From: Carallia brachiata
Taxonomy: Eukaryota; Streptophyta; Magnoliopsida; Malpighiales; Rhizophoraceae
Assembly: GCA_021464245.1 (NCBI GenBank)
Contig: JADCRB010000007.1
Span: forward strand, 2,542,532-2,606,531
Direction of reading: 5' to 3'
DNA length: 64,000 bases
Positions 34,001 through 46,700 of this stretch are shown in pieces. The first letter of the stretch is position 1; each line of letters begins with the position of its first letter. The position numbers were made by a program, and so were the translations under genes. The notes below the pieces were generated by a model. That model saw only the letters and a program-made list of their open reading frames with translations. It had not been told where the DNA came from and ran no database searches.

Positions 34001-37000
34001 TCTCAATTTGCTAAGTTTGAGATTGTTTCTGTTTATGGGACAACGGTGATGTTGCATCTTACTTTTCTCACAGTGACTTAATGCGTAGGTATTAGCCAGG
34101 GGTGTGGATTGTGATATAGCTTTGCTTTCAGTGGATAGTGAGGAATTTTGGGAAAAATCTGAGCCACTTCAATTTGGACGATTGCCACGTCTTCAGGTTT
34201 GAACTACATGCTTTTGCTTAGAAAACCTTCATGTCTTGTTTTTCAGTGATGTCTTAGACCATATGGGTCTCAAGTCTCAAGCCTTTCCCTTGTTTTCACA
34301 AAGAGATCATTACCTTGTGCACTTTGGGTCACAATAGAGCAACCTTATTGTTACACCAACGCTCTATATTTTATCTATATATTTGGCAACAGCTCTATGT
34401 TATGCAATTGTAGATGTTATGCTTGTCCACCAACTCCAGGTTGACCTCAAATGATATACTAATATGATGAGTTCCCATATCTTTGGTAACTAAACTAAAA
34501 AACTTCGTGGTTTTTTTTTTTGGGGGGGGGGGGGTGTTGAGGGTTCTACGCCTTTTGGTGTTAATGTGGTTGTTTTTTACGGTGACATTAAGCTAATAAC
34601 TTTGCAAAAGCAAATTGATATTGAACTATTGAGCTGGAAGTCTTTTCTCCATTGCTGTATATACCACATTCTGATTAACCATTTTGAAGTGCATTTTGTT
34701 CTGTTTTCTAAATGGACAGGATGCGGTAACTGTTGTGGGATATCCCCTTGGAGGAGATACAATATCAGTGACAAAGGGAGTCGTATCACGTATAGAGGTT
34801 TGATTATCTGACATAGAATCGATTCTCACTGACATTTTCAAATAATTCTACACCACGAAGCTGCAAAATTTTATTCAGGTTACATCATATGCTCATGGGT
34901 CATCAGATTTGTTGGGCATCCAAATTGATGCAGCAATAAATCCTGGTTGGTATTTCTTTCGCGCTCTCACTTGGCAATATTCCAATCTTTGTCACGGCTG
35001 CTTCTTATTCTTGCTAGATTTTAGGTAATAGTGGTGGTCCTGCATTCAATGACCGGGGAGAGTGCATTGGGGTGGCATTTCAGGTAGTTCTCTTACTTGC
35101 TGTTCAAGCGAACTCTTCATTTTGTTTATAATTTGATTTGCAGTTATTTTGTGTATTCCAGGTATGAATGGAAGATAAGGTTTTTTTTTTTTGTTTTTAA
35201 TTCATCTTGTCATTTGCTGTCATTTGCATGAATAGATTAGTCTTTCCTTCCCTTTTACTATCTCACATGAGAATTCTATTAGGTATACAGATCTGAAGAG
35301 GCTGAGAACATTGGATATGTCATTCCAACGACAGTGGTATCTCATTTTCTGAATGACTACGAAAGGAATGGGAAATACACCGGTAAGATACTCTCTTTTC
35401 TTGCATGCATTTATGCAGTGGTTTGCATGTCCATGGAGGACCTTTTGACATTGAAACCAGGTGCTCAGATTGATTTTGACAAACAATCGTGATGCTGCCA
35501 ATTGTCAGAACCAAGCACCTCAAAATCTAAGGCTTTCTTGTCTTTATTTGGACCTGTTCCAGAGATACAAACCTTTCATGTAAAATCTCCCCTGCACAAG
35601 TCATAACAGTTATTGTTATTTCCATCCTTATTGCTGATTTTATTTGTACGAGTTTTTTCACACGTGCGATGCATGATTTTGATACGTGAATCATATTGTT
35701 ATGAATGCCTTTTGAATGTACTTGCAAAATCTAGTTTTTTCTGCGTCTTTATCATCTTTGCAGTTAGTTTTCTTTTCCCTAGCAGAACTTCACTATGTTC
35801 ATTTTGATGCAAACCTGTTATAAAGCATAGTCATGCCAACTGACTTGGGATTGTTCCTACCAACCTGTTTTACATTGACCACCAGGCTTCCCCTGTCTTG
35901 GCGTATTGCTGCAAAAGTTGGAGAATCCAGCGCTGCGTGCATGCTTGAAAGTAAAGTCCAATGAGGTGTGTCTCTGACTGTATTTTAAAACATGCCACAA
36001 ATTTGCTTCCTCTGTTGTCTGCATTGCTAACTTTACTTGACTATAAGGAATTTGATTCTAAATAATTATAATTCTTGTCAAGCACCTCTGTTTTTACTTT
36101 ATTCCCCCTTTCCCACAGGGGTGTTAAACTTAATGATTTGGCCTAAATTGTTTTGTGTGAGGATTGAATGAGGGATCTGTGGAAGGATGGCATAGGAGGA
36201 CTACATGGTTTAAGGTGGAGGATTTCTGAGCAGATCAAGCCATGGTGGCGAGGATTAAATTTGTTAACAAAGTTGATTCACAGAATATGCAAAGCGAAAA
36301 AAATGAAATTGGGTTAAATCTACCAGGGCAAATTATAGAATTTCCCATTTGCTATGTACTCCCAGCGTTTGGCTGTTACCATTATCGCTCATTGATCTTT
36401 TATATGCTATCCAATGTACAAGCAAAATTGCAAAATCAAATATTGTGAAAAGCTTGCAACAACAGTTAGGGGATTTAGGGTTAATTTTAATAGAATTTTG
36501 AATTGTATGAGGCACCGTATTTGTCTTGAATCTCATTTTTTTCAGCTTTTATTTTAGTCATTTGTACTTAACTACTTATTACTTGATTTTGCTGAGTTAC
36601 AAAATGTGTGAAAAGTTTGCTAAGTTGGTTAACTTCATTGAACTTGATATCTTGGAGTTGAATATGCAAAATCATTCTCTCTTGGGGTTTGACTTATGCA
36701 GGGTGTGCTGGTACGTAGAGTTGAACCAACCTCTGATGCCAGCGGGTCTTAAAGGAGGTATGCTGGTCATTTTTAACTTTAGATTCTGACTGCTATTTAA
36801 TTTAATGTTTATTAGGATTTTTCAATGGTCATCTAGGGGAAAACCTTCAATAAATGTGATGGTGCTTGTCAAGATTTTTGGGCTAGCAATATTTACAAGT
36901 ACTCAATTATTTGATCTTATCCTCCTCAACTTGACAAATGGCAATGAATCAAGGATAAGAGATGGTATTAAACTGGAAAATTGTTTTGTAGAAGAGAAGT

Positions 37001-39056
37001 TTAACAGTAATGGATTGTAAGCAGCTCCCAATTAGGCCATACTGGCCCAATTAACAAATTTCTACCTTTGTCCGGTCCTTGGGCATGATTTTGTGATCCT
37101 TCATTCCTTCTCTTAGGCATGCATTTATGATCCTTATCTTTAAAAGTGGCATCCATCATACATGATTATAGCGTATGTACCGACAAACTGGAAAAACAAC
37201 TTAATCTACCGATGAAGTAATGAGAACTAACAGTGCAATAGCGATCTCCCTTTTTTTAAAAAAATTGTTGACACCTGTTTTTAATTTCAGGGGGATGTGA
37301 TTGTGAGCTTTGATGATGTCCATGTAGGGTGTGAAGGAACAGTGCCATTCCGATCAAATGAGCGCATTGCATTCCGTTACCTTATTAGTCAAAAGTAAGT
37401 GAACTTGTTTCGTTCTGTTAAACTAAATCCGAGGCTGATTTTTGTTTTCATTATGGTCTCCATTTTTCATTTTTCATTTTTCTGGAAGTGTTATGCTCCA
37501 GCTAATATTCCTAGCTTTTGCTGTTAAGTTGCAGTCCTCTCTCCCTCTGCTTTAAAAAACCTAGGTGGAAGGGAGGATGGTGCTACCTAACTTGAGTCAC
37601 TGCTGTGTTTGCAATGGGATGACTACAATGTTTTTCCCTTGAAATCACATCAACATTTTTCCTTGCATATTGAAGTTGGACTTCCATGATAGCTAGGCTT
37701 GATGCTTCTTCTCATACGTCTAAGGATGCTTTTATGCAGATTTGCAGGTGATGTAGCAGAGCTTGGTATCATCAGAGCAGGCTCGTTGATGAAAGTTCAA
37801 GTAGCTTTAAATCCAAGGGTGCATCTGGTATGACGGTGGGAATTCAGTGTCATTGATTATATAAATTTTCTTGCAGCTTCTTTTGCCTTTTCTTTTTTAA
37901 AAATTTGAACTTAAAACTAATTTAGAATTCTGAATTATTTTTCCCTTGCTCCAAGGTTCCCTATCATATTGATGGAGGTCAGCCTTCTTATCTTATAATT
38001 GCTGGATTGGTGTTTACCCCACTTTCAGAACCACTGATAGAGTATGCAATGCTTCCCGGTGCTCAACTATGTCCATAAACTTTTCTTATATAAGTTTCTT
38101 TTTTCAAGAGCATGCTAGTCCTTACACTCAGTTCTTCTTCTTACAAAACAAAATTACAGCGAAGAGTGTGAAGATTCCATAGGGGTAAGTGGTGAAAATT
38201 AAGAGGACATCCCTAGTTTGAATTGCTCTCTAAACTACACCTCTTGATTGTGATTCATTTTATGGACTTTGTGTTTCATTGGTATTGGTTCTGTCTTCCT
38301 CAGCTGAAATTGCTGGCAAAGGCACGCTACTCTCTTGCTAGGTTCAAAGAGGAACAAATTGTTATCCTTTCACAGGTAGGTTTCACTTGCTGTCTAAAAA
38401 ATGGCTCAAATTTGCTCGTAGACTTATTTCTTGCTGTATCCTTTGCTTCGATTATAGTGGTAGAGGTTTTGTATGCAGAATAGGTCTTTATTCTTCCAAA
38501 GATGGATGTTGCACTTATTTTTTTTCTTGGTTGATAGGTGTTAGCAAATGAAGTTAACATCGGTTATGAAGATATGGGCAATCAGCAGGCAAGTTATCAG
38601 TCGATAAAGCTCTCATAGGCTGCTTGCCAAGTTAATCTCATATAATCCAGAATGATAAAATTTCAGGTTTTGAAGATCAATGGAACTCGAATAAAGAACA
38701 TTCATCACCTAGCACACCTTGTCGATTGTAAGTGATGGCATATCTTTTCTGTATGTGGCTCGCTTTTTTTATCCCTTGTTCATCTGCATTTTCGATATTT
38801 GTGTCCACCAGCATGCAAAGACAAGTATTTAGTTTTTGAATTTGAAGACAATTACTTGGCTGTGTTGGAGAGAGAACCGGCCAGCGCTGCTTCATCCCAT
38901 ATTCTGAGAGATTATGGGATACCGTCTGAACGGTCTCCTGATCTTCTGAAACCATATGTTGATTCCCCGGTAGACAACCAAGCAATAGAACAGGAGTTCA
39001 GCGACAGCCCTGTTTCAAATCTAGAAATTGGCTTTGATGGACTTCTTTGGGCTTAA
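31076..39056 (+). CDS. DEG2: DEG2 chloroplast serine protease (Do-like 2), with one-base deletions
   Basis: DegP/HtrA-type ATP-independent serine protease of the thylakoid stroma side, linked in Arabidopsis to turnover of damaged photosystem II. There are 21 exons: 31076-31274, about 31387-31553, 31681-31730, 32421-32492, 32713-32776, 33149-33193, 34089-34196, 34720-34797, 34879-34945, 35025-35083, 35283-35382, 35886-35965, 36702-36757, 37291-37394, 37740-37827, 37956-38041, 38160-38184, 38304-38375, 38538-38588, 38667-38727, 38812-39056. The N-terminus is a Ser/Arg-rich transit peptide. The catalytic triad is His in [10 protein letters not shown], Asp in GVDCDIALL and Ser in [11 protein letters not shown] regions follow, and the protein ends IGFDGLLWA. 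About 626 aa would be expected against 607 in Arabidopsis. Against the family, single bases are missing in exon 3, twice in exon 4, and in exon 13; the last creates a stop before the PDZ part. The intron after 38588 uses a GC donor. Confidence 0.93.
33246..33416 (-). mobile_element. Au-like SINE in DEG2 intron
   Basis: On the minus strand: box A-like TTGGTGTGACAATAAGG, box B-like GTCACAAGTTCAAG, the conserved middle GTAAGGTTGCGTATATCTG, and a short pyrimidine-rich end. This is the order of plant Au SINEs as I know them. Imperfectly matching flanks (CAATAAGTTA on the left, CAATTAAGTT on the right) may be a target duplication. It lies in the intron after the 45-nt exon. Confidence 0.75.
34243..34375 (-). 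mobile_element. degenerate Au-like SINE, 5' part
   Basis: Minus-strand sequence GTTGGTGTAACAATAAGGTTG matches the box A region of the SINE at 33246-33416. The box B part is weakly preserved (TTGTGACCCAAAGTGC), and the 3' part is not recognisable. It is inside a DEG2 intron. Confidence 0.5.
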
Positions 39057-40017
39057 TCTGAAACTTACACAGCTATCAACGGTTGGTGATGGTGGCATTT
39101 GCCCATGCTACGGCTGCCAAACTAATCAAAAGCCAGCGTGTTGTCGGAGTGGCTTCATTCCCCCATTGGTTTTTCACTGATTGTCAGTTGCATTTTCTGA
39201 CCAGGTAGATGACAATTTTGCAAACAATTTGTAGACGATTACAGCAAGGGATTGATTCATATTCAATTTAATGATAAATACATCCTTTATCACATGAACG
39301 CCTCTACAAACTCTAAACTTTATAAGCTGAGCAATGAAGAGTATGTAATTTTATCCGTTTCCTTCCTTGGATTTTCGCTTGATTGTTATCAAGAGTTGCT
39401 TCTGCTTCAGAAGTTGCACCGGGTTCCGAATGACTTCATAGTGACCTGTTTGCCTGACCTTACAAATTCTTTTGTGGGTTTTGCAACTTTTGCGGAAAAG
39501 GAATCGTGGACCATGTGGCCTTCTTCCAACCAAACAAAGGGCAGCTTATCCCAAGACCGTAGACTTGACTCTATGAAGTTCGCAGGGCCAAATTTCTTCA
39601 AACGATTTGACTGTGAAATGTCCAATTAATACTACAAAAAGTTTCTGACCAAAGTAGAAGGCATGCAAGCAGGTGAAATTTGTTTCCAGAAACCACTCTG
39701 AATGTGTTTTTTTTTTTTTTTTTTGGCTCACAGTGGAGACCAAAAGTTAATTATAAAATAGACAATCAGGGCTTGAATTTAAAACTAACAGGTTCCAATA
39801 AAGAGTCCCCTTTATTTTACTACAAGCACAAGACAAGACCATTCTGAAGCCATTTAGCCTCAACTACAACTACAGCCATAACAAACTCACCCAACACTCT
39901 CCCCCTACACACCTCTTGGTCACAACCCACAACTCTTTTTTTTTTTTTTTTTGGGTCCAAAAGAGTTGCTAACGCAGCGATACAAAGAAAGAGATTGTAT
40001 TTGGTGACCTGACTCTG
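39057..40017. other. 3' flanks of convergent DEG2 and YUCCA genes
   Basis: Non-coding space between two convergent genes. The 125-codon plus-strand frame at 39252-39629 overlaps the presumed DEG2 3' UTR and shows no domain. Short T runs occur near 39708-39724 and 39935-39952. Confidence 0.5.
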
Positions 40018-42410
40018 CTACACAAGTGATTTGATATCATTGGCTATGTTATTTGCGTCTGCGTTAATTCCGTACAACCCTCTCCTTGAAAGTCCAATGC
40101 AATACAAACCTTTCTTTCCCTTCCAATGGTTAGGGTAACTTGGCTTTGGGATCCCTTCATCATTTAAAAGGTAATCATCCTTAAAAAAAAAAACAAAATT
40201 AAATTCAGATGTATCAAAAAAAAAAAACAAAGAAAAGAAAGAAAACCAAAACGAAACCACATAATGTTTTAAATTTTTGGCTCTAATTTAAAAATGCTTG
40301 GCTGTTTGTTTTCTTGCTACTTATTTCATCAAATACCTTCAACCACTTATTTGTTGATCTCTTGAAGCCAGTACAGAAAACAATGGTGTCGAATGAAAAC
40401 GACTTGCCGTTCACAAATGTCACCTCATTGCCTCTTATGCTTTCTAGGGCGGGCAAGACCTGCGTATGCACAAAAACTTGCTTATATTTGGGCACAAGCC
40501 AAACCAGGCATAAATAGCTAAACAAAATGCCACAAAGTCTTAATTTCAAACTCAATTAAATTTCCATTCCGTTCTATATTGGTGGTAGGCAGGTGGGAGA
40601 ACCATTACAACTTATGTTTTGTACCCCATTTTATTTTTATATGCATATCTAAATGCATAAACAAAAGCATCATTGTTAATCACCAAAAAAAAAAAACAAA
40701 CAAACAAAAGCATCATCAAAAGAGGGAAGAGAGACACCATATAGAGTATTTGAGTTTGACACGTATAGCAATCCATTCACGGTAATGCCAAGATTGGAAA
40801 AGGCTAAAAAGAATTCTTCCTTTAGGATCTCAGCATTTTGTTCTTAGTGTGAGTTGACCTTTTTGTTACCTAATTTAAGGTCATGTTTTTATTTTAAAAT
40901 TTCACATACTGCTAAAAAAAAAGTTTATAATAAATAGGTTTTTTCTAATAAATTTTATACCCTCACTTTCTAAAATTTATAAAATAAAAATTTAAATTTT
41001 AATAATTAAAATATCTGTTAAAAAATTATTATTTTATTTTAAATAAAATTAAAATAATAATCTCATAAATATAATACATGATATCTAATAAATTATCTTT
41101 AATTTTTATTTTAAACTCAGTCATTCAATCCGTACCTATCGCTTTGATTGCTTTGATGTCATCCATGAAAGTTTATCTCTTTCTTTATTTTATGAGTTTG
41201 TCTTATCTTTCTTGACAGGCCGCTGACACTTCCCTGCTTTGCTCTTTACTACCGCTCGCTTTTATCGCCAAACAAACAAGCAGCCAAGACAAGTAAATAA
41301 AGCAGTAGAACAACTACCTGAATCTCCCCGAACTTGATTTTGCCGCAGGTACCAAGATCGAAGATGGGGTATTTGCCGTATGCAACTTTCATGAAAAAGG
41401 GACCCTCTCTTGGCCTAATTATCCCATGCTTGCTCAAGTCTCCATAAACTAGCTTGCTTAGCATGACCATCAAAGAGTCCACCACAACACATGGCACATG
41501 GTAATTCAACATAAGAAGCCCCAGGTATACCATCTCCCTTGTTAAAATGTGCATCTGCAATATTTTCCGAACATTAACGAGGATTTAACTTATTTTGAGT
41601 GGTGAAAAATGTACGTTTTTTACTGAATAGATCAGAGATCGAATTTAATCCCCTTTCTCGCTTGCTTCCTTAACAACGAGTTATCATTTTCACTGCAGGC
41701 TAAAAGAATGCTTTCCTAATGTGTATATCGGTTACTAACAGAATTAATTAATTGAGAATGCAAAGAGGTTGAAAATTTAAGGTTATTAATTACCGGGCTA
41801 CGGATAACCATGGATGTTTTGGCACCATGGTCTGCCAGGTCCAGTGCGATTTCCATGCCAGAATTTCCAGACCCAACAAGCAGAACATTCTTGTCGGCAT
41901 AAGCCTTACCATTTCTGTACTGGGTTGAGTGGAGAACCTCTCCCGGAAAAGTATGTAATCCTTTGACCTCTGGCACATAAGGATTGCTAGCTTCTCCGGT
42001 TGCCACCACCAAGAATCTGACGGAATATTCCTCAGTCTCACCAGAGCTCAAATTCCTGGCCTCAACCTTCCACTTTTTGGACCCTTCATCGTAACTTACT
42101 GATTCAACACTTCTTTGGTACAAAGGGCTAATCTTGAAGTGAGAAACATAGTTATTTAAGTAGTCAACGAACTGATCTTTTGGTATGTAAGTGGGATAAT
42201 TGGCGGGGAATGGCAAGTGGGGCAGCTCGCAGAATTGTTTTCTCAGGTGAAGGTGGAGACGATCGTAGGCGTATTTTTTCCAAATGGAACCAAAGCAATC
42301 TTCTCTTTCGAGAATTATGCAAGGGATTGATTGCAGGCTCAAGCATGCGCAGCTGCTAAGCCAGAGGGGCCAGCTCCTACTATGAGCACCGTAGCCGGGT
42401 CTTGCTGCAT
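40018..42410 (-). CDS. YUCCA-type flavin monooxygenase (YUC10/YUC11-like), one-base deletion in exon 1
   Basis: Probable indole-3-pyruvate monooxygenase, which makes indole-3-acetic acid from indole-3-pyruvate using FAD and NADPH in the cytosol. Four exons: 42410-41794, 41554-41318, 40459-40337, 40179-40018. Motifs: FAD site [16 protein letters not shown] site [16 protein letters not shown], and the FMO signature region [14 protein letters not shown]; the C-terminus is NDIKSLV. Exon 1 has 617 nt where 618 is needed. A base is missing between GLAAA and CLSLQSIP, at about 42346-42352, giving an early TGA. Restoring one base would give about 379 aa, the normal length. The tandem paralogue at 43778-47285 is intact and has the same exon phases. 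Clade assignment rests on remembered family sequences. Confidence 0.92.
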
Positions 42411-43777
42411 TCTGTAATTTGCTGATCGAGAGTGGTCTGTTTCAGAGTTGTTGGGTAATTGGGTGTCTTCTTTGGCTTGGTTGGACGAGGAAAAGAGTGA
42501 AGTATGACTTGTGGCTTTATATCATTTTGAGATTAGTGGTTAAGACTCGAAGACATCCTGCTTCATCCTAAAAATTGGAATTTCATTTGTGGGTCATTGT
42601 TTTTGGGTACCCTGACGAGGCAGTTTTTCTTCAATTGACAACAAGATGGGGCATTGTCTCCATTTACATAGAAGAACGAAACCTTTGGTTTTCGTTTCTC
42701 TGATGAAAATGATAATTATAAATAAAGGTGTTTGTTATTTTTACTCAAATTTTTTTAATTATGATTCATGCATAATATTGTATTATATAAATTTTGTGAT
42801 GATTTTCTTTTAATTTCATTTGAATTTTACTTAAATTTTTTTTATGTCACATTTAAAATTGAGTTAATTTAACTCACATTTTAGATAAGTCAAATTAAAA
42901 ATCTCTATTAAACAAATATTAGTTTAAGATTAATATATTTGATATAATATTTGTAAGTGAGTAATAGAATCTCAATTACTAAAATTAGAAATCATATGGT
43001 TTTATAATATAAGTCGAAGCTACTAGATAAAATGTAAAAGAGATAAATTACAGGTAATCCAAATATTTATGAGATGTTACCTTAAATGAATTGAATTCTC
43101 ACCAAATTCAATGTATTTGGAAAAGAGAATCAAAAAATTAAATTCAAATCATTTATTAACAAATAGACAAACGTATTAAATGAGATGTAACTGGATTGAA
43201 TCGAATTAAATTCTTAAATCTATCCATACCAAATAAGCTCTTAATCTTTCGAAGGTTATTCTATCTAGAATCAATTTAGGACAATTAGATTATATAATTG
43301 TAAGATTTAACTAAAAATAAAGAAAAAATAAAAATTAAATAATACCAGTACATATAACTCACAATTACGAATTTTTATACATATCAACTCAACAATAATA
43401 ACAAAAAAAATTAAAATAATTCTATTCTTGTATTTAAAAAAAAAAAAAGAAAACTCCTCTCTTTATACTTTATATCCATGCAGTTTAATAAAAAGTAAGG
43501 GATTTACATCATATGTGTGTTAATACTTCAAAAACAAGTAAATAAGTATATCAACACTTACTAGTAAACATAAGGGACCTGGATATGAAAGCAAAACATC
43601 AAACGCAAAATCTCTAAGTCATTAGAGAAATTGAATGTCAATATGCACTCACAAAATCTAGCAATGCACTACCATTTTCCAACGTCAAACAACAAATTAT
43701 ATTCCATCATTAGTATTAGACATTAATCTTCTTAGCACAGGTGCGTGTTATGGATTGAGTTTCCTTATTGAAATATC
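42411..43777. other. intergenic between the two YUCCA genes
   Basis: Promoter of the first YUCCA gene followed by AT-rich sequence and the 3' flank of the second. No further gene seen. Confidence 0.5.
42515..42522 (-). promoter_or_regulatory. TATA box of the first YUCCA gene
   Basis: Minus-strand ATATAAAG about 105 bp upstream of the ATG at 42410, an ordinary distance for a plant promoter with a short leader. It has not been tested against transcription start data. Confidence 0.5.
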
Positions 43778-46700
43778 CTACAGAAGGGCCTTGATATCGT
43801 TGGCAATGTTTTGTGCATCTGCGCCAGCTCCGTACAGCCCTTTCCTTGACAATCCAATGCAATACAAGCCTTTCTTCCCCTTCCAATGATTAGGGTAGCT
43901 TGGCTTTGGAAACCCGTCTTCATTTAAAAGATAATCATCACCCTGCTCTCATAACACAATTCAATTGTTACGTATACGTCAAGTATGTATGTATGTATGT
44001 ATGTGTAGATAGATAGTTGGATTCGAAGAGGGGCATTTTCCATTAAATATACATTAATTGTTAAGTATATAAATTAAGTATATTTCGACCCTCGTTTATT
44101 TCCCTACCCCACAGAACATATATATGCATACCTTCAGCCACTTGTTTGTGGATCTCTTAAAGCCAGTACAGAAAACAATGGTGTCAAATGGGTACGACTT
44201 GCCGTTCTCAAATGACACCTCACCGTTGTCTTGGATACTTTTTAAGGTGGGACAGACCTGCATAATGTTGAACTGAAACATCTCACTTTGTCGGTATAAA
44301 TATGCAGCAAGTCCATAGTGGGGGCTTATGTAACAAAGAATGTCCTAGGAAGAAAATTTATTGGGGGTCTCAACTCTCAAGAGTAGTAGTGAAGTAAACC
44401 TATAAGCAAAATAGCAATTAACAATGAGTTATCATATAAAATCCACATTCAAAAACATATTTTGTGATAATAATCAGTAATTAAAACCAGTTCCTTAGAC
44501 GGGGAGACTAGCAAGCACGTGTTGTTAACCCATTACCTGACCCCTCAGCGTCAGAGTCTAGGATTTATTTCATCCACCGAAGGAATTATGCCATGGTCTT
44601 CGGGAAAGCAATTAAAAAAGAGTATGGCATGGGGAGACTTATCTTACATGACATATCTGGGTTCAAATTGGCCGCACCTACTGGGGAGAGAAAATTAATA
44701 GCAACCCATACTGCTCCGATTTCTCTTTTTAAAGATACAAAGTAGTATATCGAAATCTTAATTAAATGGTCTGCCAATTTGCTAATTGAATGAAAGAATG
44801 TACATACTAAATTGGGGATATATAATTTTTAGTCTTAAATTTTTATATTTTTTTATATAAATCCTAAATTTTTTTTGACATTTCATTTAAATTTTCAATT
44901 TTTTAATTTTTTACCAAATCAGTCCTTTCATATACGAAAAGTGGTCAATCCATTAATAAATAAGTTTAAATTAATAAAAATTATTAAAAATGTCAAATGA
45001 ATGATTTAAATATTTTTTTATCAATAAATATGCACATAAAATATTTTTTTAATCAATCAATATGCAATTAAATATAAAAAATGCATTTTTTTAAGAAAAA
45101 AATTTTCAATTAGTATATTTAATTTTTTTTAAATAATTTTTGTAAGATCAAAATTATTTTTTAATAGATTGATAATTTTCGTTAATAAATAAATTAATTT
45201 GGTACGAAATTAAAAAATTTAGAATTCACATAATATTTTAAAAATATTAAAAATTTATATATAAAAAATTATAAAACTTTAAATTTATAAAATAGATATT
45301 CCTACTACACTGGAGGTCCCTTCTCAATACGTTAGTTACTGACATCCCTTTGAAAATTTTCCCACATTTAAAAGGTTTCTTAGAAGTGTGCATCAAAGGC
45401 CCCACAGCAGGGCAGCATCTTCTCTACAGCCAGATATACGTTGTGGACCAGTGGATCCAATGGTTTTCCCTCCGAATAGACAAAAACAAAAAAGATAGAA
45501 AAAAACACACATACACCAAGCAATACGAACCACCCAATTAAAGAAGAGAGGCCCACTGCAGGGACGGGGCCCAATGGCAGGGAAGGGATGCGGCGTGCGT
45601 GTGGTGGGAATAGGTCTTGACTCTTGCACAATCCCTCACACATTTTTTTTAAATGTATGTATTTATTTATTAAAAAAAAATACTGTCACACAGACATATA
45701 CTATAAAAATATGTGAAGGAGTGTGCGACATTGTAACTACCACATTACCCAATCTCTTCCCATCCACTTGGCCCCGCCACCCTAAGTTTTCCCAGGACCC
45801 CACTGTAGGGACATGGTGGGGTGAACTAGTGTCAGACAGGATGATGTGGCTATATAAGTCCTAGTGGATTTCACATGTTTTTTTTTTTTTTTTAAAACAA
45901 TTATACAATAAGTAAACATGCAAGATAAAATGAGCAAACAACACTTCTTAATAGCTTTATTTTATTTTATTTTTCTTTTGACTAATTATAGCTTTATACG
46001 CATTCTATCATTCTTCGTAAATATTATTTTATCAAATCTGCACGTACTTTTTCCTTTTTGAAATTGTGGACTCCTACCCGCAACCCTTTTCTAATTGCGT
46101 GCCTACATTGCTTTTTATCTTTTAATTGACCATGATCATATAACAAAGAGGCACGGTCATTCTCGGCATTACATGTCATACCTGAATCTCCCCAGACTTG
46201 ATCTTGTCAACGGTACCAACATCGAGAATTGGGTACTTCCCATAAGCCACTTTCATATAAAATGGACCCTCCTTTGGCCTAGTGATCCCATACTTGCTCA
46301 AGTCTCCATAAACAAGCTTGCTAAACATCACCATCAAAAAGTCCACCACCCACAGGGGAAAATGCTTCAACATTACCAAGCCCCAGTAAACCGTCTCCTT
46401 CGATAGAACGTGAATCTGCTCATGATCCAAATATATATATTAAAAAGACCCACTTTTATTAAAAAAAAACTATATTAGATATAAAAATTTAAATTGTTAA
46501 TTACGATTCAAGATAGATATTAGACTCTAACATATTTACATTCAAAAGCCAAGTCTAATTGTAACAGAAGAATGAATTTTGCATTAAACTCCAAGAAAAC
46601 GAAACAAAACTGGCCTTTGTAGAGATTGAAATCATCAAATAATTAAACATGATACCGGGCTACGGACAACAATGGATGTTTTGGCACCATGGTTTGCTAA

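Noticed and set aside
39252..39629. 125-codon plus-strand frame after DEG2
   Set aside because: It lies in the expected DEG2 3' UTR, overlaps an equally long frame on the other strand, and has no family resemblance.
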